DNA of 9,798 nucleotides from positions 450,681-460,478 of the forward strand of contig NZ_ML142853.1 of NCBI RefSeq assembly GCF_004138495.1. The letters are read 5' to 3'. A model generated the notes under the pieces. The model ran no database searches. It saw only the letters and a list, made by a program, of their open reading frames with translations, and was not told where the DNA came from. The position numbers were made by a program, and so were the translations under genes. Origin of the DNA: Phytoactinopolyspora endophytica (lineage in GTDB: Bacteria; Actinomycetota; Actinomycetes; Jiangellales; Jiangellaceae). Each line of letters starts with the position of its first letter. The stretch's first letter is position 1. Of the stretch, positions 5,807 through 9,798 are shown piece by piece.

Positions 5807-7926
5807 TGCAGAACGCATCGGACACCGAATCCTGGCGTCCTCGCTTCATCGACAACGTCGACGAGCTTTCTGAACTCTCCGCGGATCCGCATATCGAGGT
5901 GATCGATCGCATCGATCAGCAACACCGCGACCTGGCTCGCGTGCTCCCCCCGCCAGACGACGCTGTGTTGAACGAAGCGAGTCGCTGGTACTACTACCCG
6001 TGGCGACGATCCGTCGTCCATGTGCTCGGCCCGCAGAGCTTCCGGATGCTCCGATCCGACCGCAACCGGAACAAGATCACAGCCACAGAGCAGGAGACTC
6101 TCCGGCGGCTCACCATAGGCGTCGTCGGCCTCAGCGTCGGACATGCGATCGCGCACACGCTCGCGTTGGAGGGCATCTGCGGCGAGATACGCCTGGCCGA
6201 CTTCGACGAGATCGAGCTCTCCAACCTCAACCGCATCCCTGGTACGGTCTTCGACCTCGGCATCAACAAGGCGGTCGTCGCGGCTCGGAGAATCTCAGAG
6301 CTCGACCCCTACCTCGAGGTCAAGATCGAACCAGACGGGCTCGATCTCGGCTCCGTCGACGACTTCATGTCGGGCATGGACATCGTGATCGAGGAATGCG
6401 ACTCGTTCGACGTCAAGCTAGCTGTACGGGCGGCGGCCAAACGCCAACGCATCCCGCTGATCATGGAGACCAGCGACCGAGGCCTGCTCGACATCGAACG
6501 ATACGACGTGGAACCGGATCGACCGCTGTTCCATGGCCTTCTGGGCGACGCCAAGGCGGAGGAGATGATGGGCCTGTCGACGCACGACAAGGTCCCATAT
6601 GTGCTTCGGGTGCTCGAGCCGGATCAGCTCTCCGCAGTCATGGCCGCCTCCATGACCGAGGTCGATGAGACGGTCGCCACATGGCCTCAGCTCGGAGGCG
6701 ACATCAATCTCGGGTCTGCGACCGTCGCCGCGGCCGTGCGCACACTCGGTCTGGGCAAACCTCTCTCATCGGGCCGTGTGCGCGTCGACATCAACGCCAT
6801 GCTCGGTGACATCAGGCAACCCGATCTCCGAGCCGACCCGGCGAGTCACGATGAGGCCGGTGTCGACCCGGAGCCAGCACCAAACGACGCCGTCGCCGCC
6901 GCGGTACACGCGGCGAGACTCGCCCCCTCGGGCGGCAACACCCAGCCCTGGACGTTTCACGTCAGCGAGTCCGCTCTCGACATCCATCTCGATCCCCGGC
7001 AGACCTCGACACTCGACGTTGCGTATCGAGGCAGCCACGTGGCGATCGGGGCTTCGCTCTTCAACGCGCAGGTGGCGGCTGCCCACCGTGGGATCTTGGG
7101 ACGAGCCGAGATCTATCCCCATGGGACCGACGACGCCCCGGTGGCTCGCTTGACCTTCGCCGACGGCCACGACGCCCGCCTTGCCGCGCTCTACGACGCC
7201 ATGGTGCAACGGGTCTCCAACCGGCACCTGACCGAGCCGTTGCCTCTGCCGGACGACGTCGTACCTGCCCTCCAGCAGTCGGCCACGGACGAGGGAGCCG
7301 AGGCATTTGTCGTCACCGACCGTCAGCGACTCCTGGAGTTGTCGGAATTGTTCGGTGAGTCAGATCGAGTGCGCTATCTCACGGAGCATCTGCATGCCGA
7401 GATGATGCGCGAGCTTCGTTGGCCCGGTGAGGACAGCCTCGACTGGGGGCTCGACGTCCGCACGCTGGAACTGGACAAGTCGGACCTGGCGAAACTGGCG
7501 GTGGCCCGGCGAGCCGACATCATGTCGCTCCTTGCGCAACAGGACCTGGGCCGAGCGCTGGGTGAGGCCAGCCGCGATCGTATCGGGGGCGCATCCGGCC
7601 TCGTCGTCGTCGCCATCAACGGCACTACGCCTGCCGACTACGTGCGCGGAGGTAAGGCCGTCGAGAAGGTCTGGATTCAGGCCGAGCTGCTGGGTCTGAG
7701 TGTTCAGGCCATATCGCCGGTCTTCATCTACGCCGTAGACCGGCCAGACTATGAGGAACTATCACCACGGTATAGTGATCGTCTGCGTCAGCTTCATCAC
7801 GACTTCAACGGATTGACCGGCATGAACGATCGCAGTATCGCACTGACAATGCGTATCGGATACGCTCCACATGTCAGTGCCCGCAGTAAACGGCTATCCG
7901 CTGACCACAATGTCAGCGGTGTCTGA
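5806..7926 (+). CDS. ThiF/E1-like domain fused to an Acg-like nitroreductase domain (Rv1355c family)
   Basis: A 706-residue fusion resembling M. tuberculosis Rv1355c, named MoeY there. Residues about 85-330 form an E1-like adenylating domain: nucleotide loop IGVVGLSVGHAIAHTLALEG (104-123), LADFDEIELSNLNRIPG (130-146), with likely ATP residues D132, N140, R143 and K155, and D199 in EECDS as probable metal ligand. The glycine loop is degenerate (GLSVG), zinc CxxC pairs are absent and only two cysteines (C125, C198) occur, so ThiF/MoeB-type sulfur transfer looks unlikely. Residues about 361-690 form a nitroreductase-like flavin domain: AARLAPSGGNTQPWTFHV (369-386), and RVSNRHL (469-475) as in the Acg branch. 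The ATG at 5806 overlaps the preceding TGA by one base; longer in-frame starts lie inside the acyltransferase. The adenylated substrate is unknown, and a role in molybdopterin synthesis is doubtful. Confidence 0.85.
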   Translation: MQNASDTESWRPRFIDNVDELSELSADPHIEVIDRIDQQHRDLARVLPPPDDAVLNEASRWYYYPWRRSVVHVLGPQSFRMLRSDRNRNKITATEQETLRRLTIGVVGLSVGHAIAHTLALEGICGEIRLADFDEIELSNLNRIPGTVFDLGINKAVVAARRISELDPYLEVKIEPDGLDLGSVDDFMSGMDIVIEECDSFDVKLAVRAAAKRQRIPLIMETSDRGLLDIERYDVEPDRPLFHGLLGDAKAEEMMGLSTHDKVPYVLRVLEPDQLSAVMAASMTEVDETVATWPQLGGDINLGSATVAAAVRTLGLGKPLSSGRVRVDINAMLGDIRQPDLRADPASHDEAGVDPEPAPNDAVAAAVHAARLAPSGGNTQPWTFHVSESALDIHLDPRQTSTLDVAYRGSHVAIGASLFNAQVAAAHRGILGRAEIYPHGTDDAPVARLTFADGHDARLAALYDAMVQRVSNRHLTEPLPLPDDVVPALQQSATDEGAEAFVVTDRQRLLELSELFGESDRVRYLTEHLHAEMMRELRWPGEDSLDWGLDVRTLELDKSDLAKLAVARRADIMSLLAQQDLGRALGEASRDRIGGASGLVVVAINGTTPADYVRGGKAVEKVWIQAELLGLSVQAISPVFIYAVDRPDYEELSPRYSDRLRQLHHDFNGLTGMNDRSIALTMRIGYAPHVSARSKRLSADHNVSGV
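7840..7880 (+). repeat. Nested inverted repeat in the 3' end of the fusion gene
   Basis: GCACTGACA (7840-7848) pairs perfectly with TGTCAGTGC (7872-7880). Inside lies a second palindrome, GCGTATC-G-GATACGC (7851-7865). It is in coding sequence, 46 bases before the stop. It may be an mRNA hairpin or a regulator site for the downstream c-di-GMP gene. Confidence 0.5.
7898..7919 (+). repeat. Hairpin at the fusion gene / c-di-GMP gene junction
   Basis: CCGCTGAC pairs with GTCAGCGG (8 bp) around a 6-base loop, ending 4 bases before the TGA at 7924. No T-run follows, so it is not an intrinsic terminator. It could stabilise or segment the operon mRNA. Confidence 0.45.
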
Positions 7927-7934
7927 ACGAACAC

Positions 7935-7938
7935 GGAG
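7935..7938 (+). promoter_or_regulatory. Ribosome binding site of the c-di-GMP enzyme
   Basis: GGAG lies 6 bases before an in-frame TTG at 7945 and 12 bases before ATG 7951. The spacing fits TTG 7945 better, which would add two residues. ATG 7951 is given as the start because of its codon, so the exact start is open. Confidence 0.5.
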
Positions 7939-7950
7939 CCGACCTTGGGT

Positions 7951-9798
7951 ATGGACCCAGAAACGATCCAGCCACTGCTCAAGTCGCTTGGAGAGGCCAC
8001 GGCTGCTATCTCCGTCGACGTGCTTGCAGTCGGTGGTGGCGTGCCACTCGTGGCCTGGGGCAGTGCGGCCGATGCGGGTGTGCGAGGCGACGATCTCTCT
8101 GTGATGCGCACAGCCATCCGAGAGGCGACGGCGAGTGCCGCGGCACAGAACGGCAACGGCGCCACCGTGCACGCTGAGATTCCTGGGTTCAGTTTGCTCA
8201 GCCATAAGCTGAGCACCACCGATTTCGACGGCGGAATCTGCATCGTCCGCGATAGCGGTCAACCATGGACGGATAATGACCGCACGGCTCTCACCATGGC
8301 CGCCGAGTTGTGCACCTCCTTCATGGAATCTGGCCAGATCTCCGGTGAGCACGAACGGCGACTTGACTCACTCGTCTCGTACGTCGCGTCCGAGCTGATG
8401 GGCATATCGGCGGCCGAGCATCCGCCGACCATCGCCAGGATCCTGGAGGACCTCGGACGCTTCTTCGACGTCGACACCTGCTACCTCCGCTACAACGATC
8501 CCGAGCTTCGCGCGAGCGTGCTCGTGGATGAATGGCCGCATCGCCCCGACGTGCCGGACCCAGACCCTCTCGGGATCGTGCCCTGGAACACCGATGATCC
8601 GGTCTTCCGTGAGATTCAGAACCTCCGAGAGCCGTACGTCGCCCGTCCCGGAAAGGACACGGCGGACTACCAAGCGCGTGTACACGCCGGTTCTGGTGTT
8701 CCCACAGTGTCCATGGCGATGGTGCCGTTGATCACCGACCAGACCACGCGCGGCGTCCTGGGTTTCGTGCATTTCGGTGACCGTCTGTGGCGAAGGTCTG
8801 AGGTGCACGCGCTCAAGGCGATCGCTTCCCTGCTCACTCAGGTCGATGGACGTGTCATCGCTGAGGAACGCCTCCGCCATCGCGCATACCACGACGAATT
8901 GACCGGGCTGCCAAATCGGCGCGCGTTCGTGGAGGACGTCACCGTACTTCTCAAGGAAGACCCCGAGGCTCCCGTTGCCGTCTTGTTCGTCGACATGGAC
9001 CGGTTGAAGACCGTCAACGACGTTCTTGGCCACGCCATCGGCGACCTGTTCATCAAGGCCGTGGCGACGAAGCTGCGCGACTCGGTTCGCCCGGAGGACA
9101 TCGTGGCCCGCCTGGCTGGTGACGAGTTCGTCGTGATGCTCCGCGGCATACACACGGCCGAGAACGCCGAGCACGTGGCCAGGCGGCTGCTCGACGAGCT
9201 CACCCACCCGCTGGACATCGGCGGCCACGTCGTCAGCCGCAGCGCATGTATCGGGATATCGATCAACGGTGACACGTCATCCACCGCTGATGAACTTCTG
9301 CGCAACGCCGACGTGGCGTTGCTGGAGGCCAAGAAGCGTGGTGGGGACACCGTGGTCTCGTTCAATGACGACCTCCACTGGAGGCTCCTGGACCGGGCCG
9401 ACCTGGAGTTTCGCCTGCGTTCCGCCATCGGCGACGGCGAGATGCGGCTGCATTTCCAACCCGAGTTCGACCTGCGCAGCGGCGATCTCACCGCGCTCGA
9501 GGCACTGGTGCGCTGGGAGCATCCAGAGCGCGGTCTGATCTCGGCAGGCGCCTTCGTCTCGGTGATCGAGGAGATCAACCTCGCCGCTGATCTTGGCCGG
9601 TGGGTTCTGGAAGAGGCGTGCCGCCGCCTCGCAGACTGGAAATCCGCACCCGACGCCAAGCCCCCGCCAGTGGTGCGAGTCAACATCTCCGCCGGTGAGC
9701 TGATCAGTACCGACTTCGTCGGCTTCGTCGGAACGATGCTCAGCAGGTACGGGCACGCTCCGAAGGAGCTCGGCATCGAGATCACCGAGAGCACCGTG
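7951..9798 (+). CDS. GAF-GGDEF-EAL cyclic-di-GMP synthase/phosphodiesterase (partial, runs off window)
   Basis: The 616 visible residues form a cytoplasmic c-di-GMP turnover enzyme close to M. tuberculosis Rv1354c in order and motifs. Residues 1-130 look like a divergent GAF domain ending FDGGICIVRDSGQPWTDNDR (92-111). A second, clearer GAF spans about 140-305 (PDPDPL 202-207, GVLGFVHFGDRLW 268-280). The GGDEF domain (about 310-475) has HDELTGLPNRRAF, FVDMDRLKTVNDVLGHAIGD and the active-site variant AGDEF (389-393), with a product-inhibition I-site RPED (380-383) exactly five residues before it. The EAL domain starts near 485 with EAL at 517-519, N578 in VNISAGEL and E610 in IEITES. The last part, including the expected DDFGTGYS and later metal ligands, is outside the window, roughly 200 residues. 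It follows the fusion gene by 24 bases, suggesting one operon. No membrane segment is seen. Confidence 0.93.
   Translation, partial: MDPETIQPLLKSLGEATAAISVDVLAVGGGVPLVAWGSAADAGVRGDDLSVMRTAIREATASAAAQNGNGATVHAEIPGFSLLSHKLSTTDFDGGICIVRDSGQPWTDNDRTALTMAAELCTSFMESGQISGEHERRLDSLVSYVASELMGISAAEHPPTIARILEDLGRFFDVDTCYLRYNDPELRASVLVDEWPHRPDVPDPDPLGIVPWNTDDPVFREIQNLREPYVARPGKDTADYQARVHAGSGVPTVSMAMVPLITDQTTRGVLGFVHFGDRLWRRSEVHALKAIASLLTQVDGRVIAEERLRHRAYHDELTGLPNRRAFVEDVTVLLKEDPEAPVAVLFVDMDRLKTVNDVLGHAIGDLFIKAVATKLRDSVRPEDIVARLAGDEFVVMLRGIHTAENAEHVARRLLDELTHPLDIGGHVVSRSACIGISINGDTSSTADELLRNADVALLEAKKRGGDTVVSFNDDLHWRLLDRADLEFRLRSAIGDGEMRLHFQPEFDLRSGDLTALEALVRWEHPERGLISAGAFVSVIEEINLAADLGRWVLEEACRRLADWKSAPDAKPPPVVRVNISAGELISTDFVGFVGTMLSRYGHAPKELGIEITESTV

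Noticed and set aside
7755..7780. Overlapping short inverted repeats ACTAT/ATAGT and ATCAC/GTGAT
   Set aside because: Five-base arms inside coding sequence are expected by chance.
8368..9794. Long minus-strand open frames opposite the c-di-GMP gene (8368-9228 and 8838-9794)
   Set aside because: They are shadows of the GAF-GGDEF-EAL frame, which has clear motifs throughout; their translations are Arg/Ser-rich or resemble no family.
1..9798. CRISPR array, insertion sequence, integrase or rRNA/tRNA gene
   Set aside because: No regularly spaced repeats, transposase/integrase motifs, or RNA-gene signatures were seen on either strand.

Overview
The window is high-G+C, strongly GC3-biased DNA with GTG starts and tightly packed genes, which points to an actinobacterium. 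Two things support this: the S20 protein is of actinobacterial type, and the last two genes resemble the Mycobacterium tuberculosis pair Rv1355c/Rv1354c (recalled from knowledge, not searched). Species cannot be named. All convincing genes lie on the + strand.

Left part (1-4380): rpsT (ribosomal protein S20) ends in a strong intrinsic terminator. A three-gene L-fucose module follows: a GH29 alpha-L-fucosidase, an enolase-superfamily L-fuconate dehydratase with all active-site residues, and an aldo/keto reductase resembling L-fucose (D-threo-aldose) 1-dehydrogenase. Together they suggest release of L-fucose from fucosides, oxidation to fuconolactone/fuconate, and dehydration to 2-keto-3-deoxy-L-fuconate. 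The identical palindrome ACATCCGATGT precedes both the fucosidase and the dehydratase, so one regulator probably controls both. Transporter, lactonase and the later enzymes are not in the window.

Middle (4381-5062): a 682-base stretch without a convincing gene. Its first half (about 4441-4740) is only about 49% G+C by hand count and holds a good sigma70-type promoter candidate (TTGCCA-17-TATTGT). Its second half packs four GC-rich hairpins into about 155 bases, the last followed by a T-rich run. This looks like a long structured 5' leader or a small RNA. It also holds a few tiny ORFs of uncertain meaning.

Right part (5063-9798): an apparent operon of (1) a GNAT/FeeM-like acyltransferase candidate, (2) a ThiF/E1-like adenylating domain fused to an Acg-like nitroreductase domain, overlapping gene 1 by one base, and (3) 24 bases later, a GAF-GGDEF-EAL cyclic-di-GMP enzyme that runs off the window. 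A c-di-GMP enzyme linked to an E1-like/flavin fusion and an acyltransferase, behind a structured leader, is the most interesting and least understood system here. It could make or sense a small acylated or adenylated metabolite or peptide; this is inference only.
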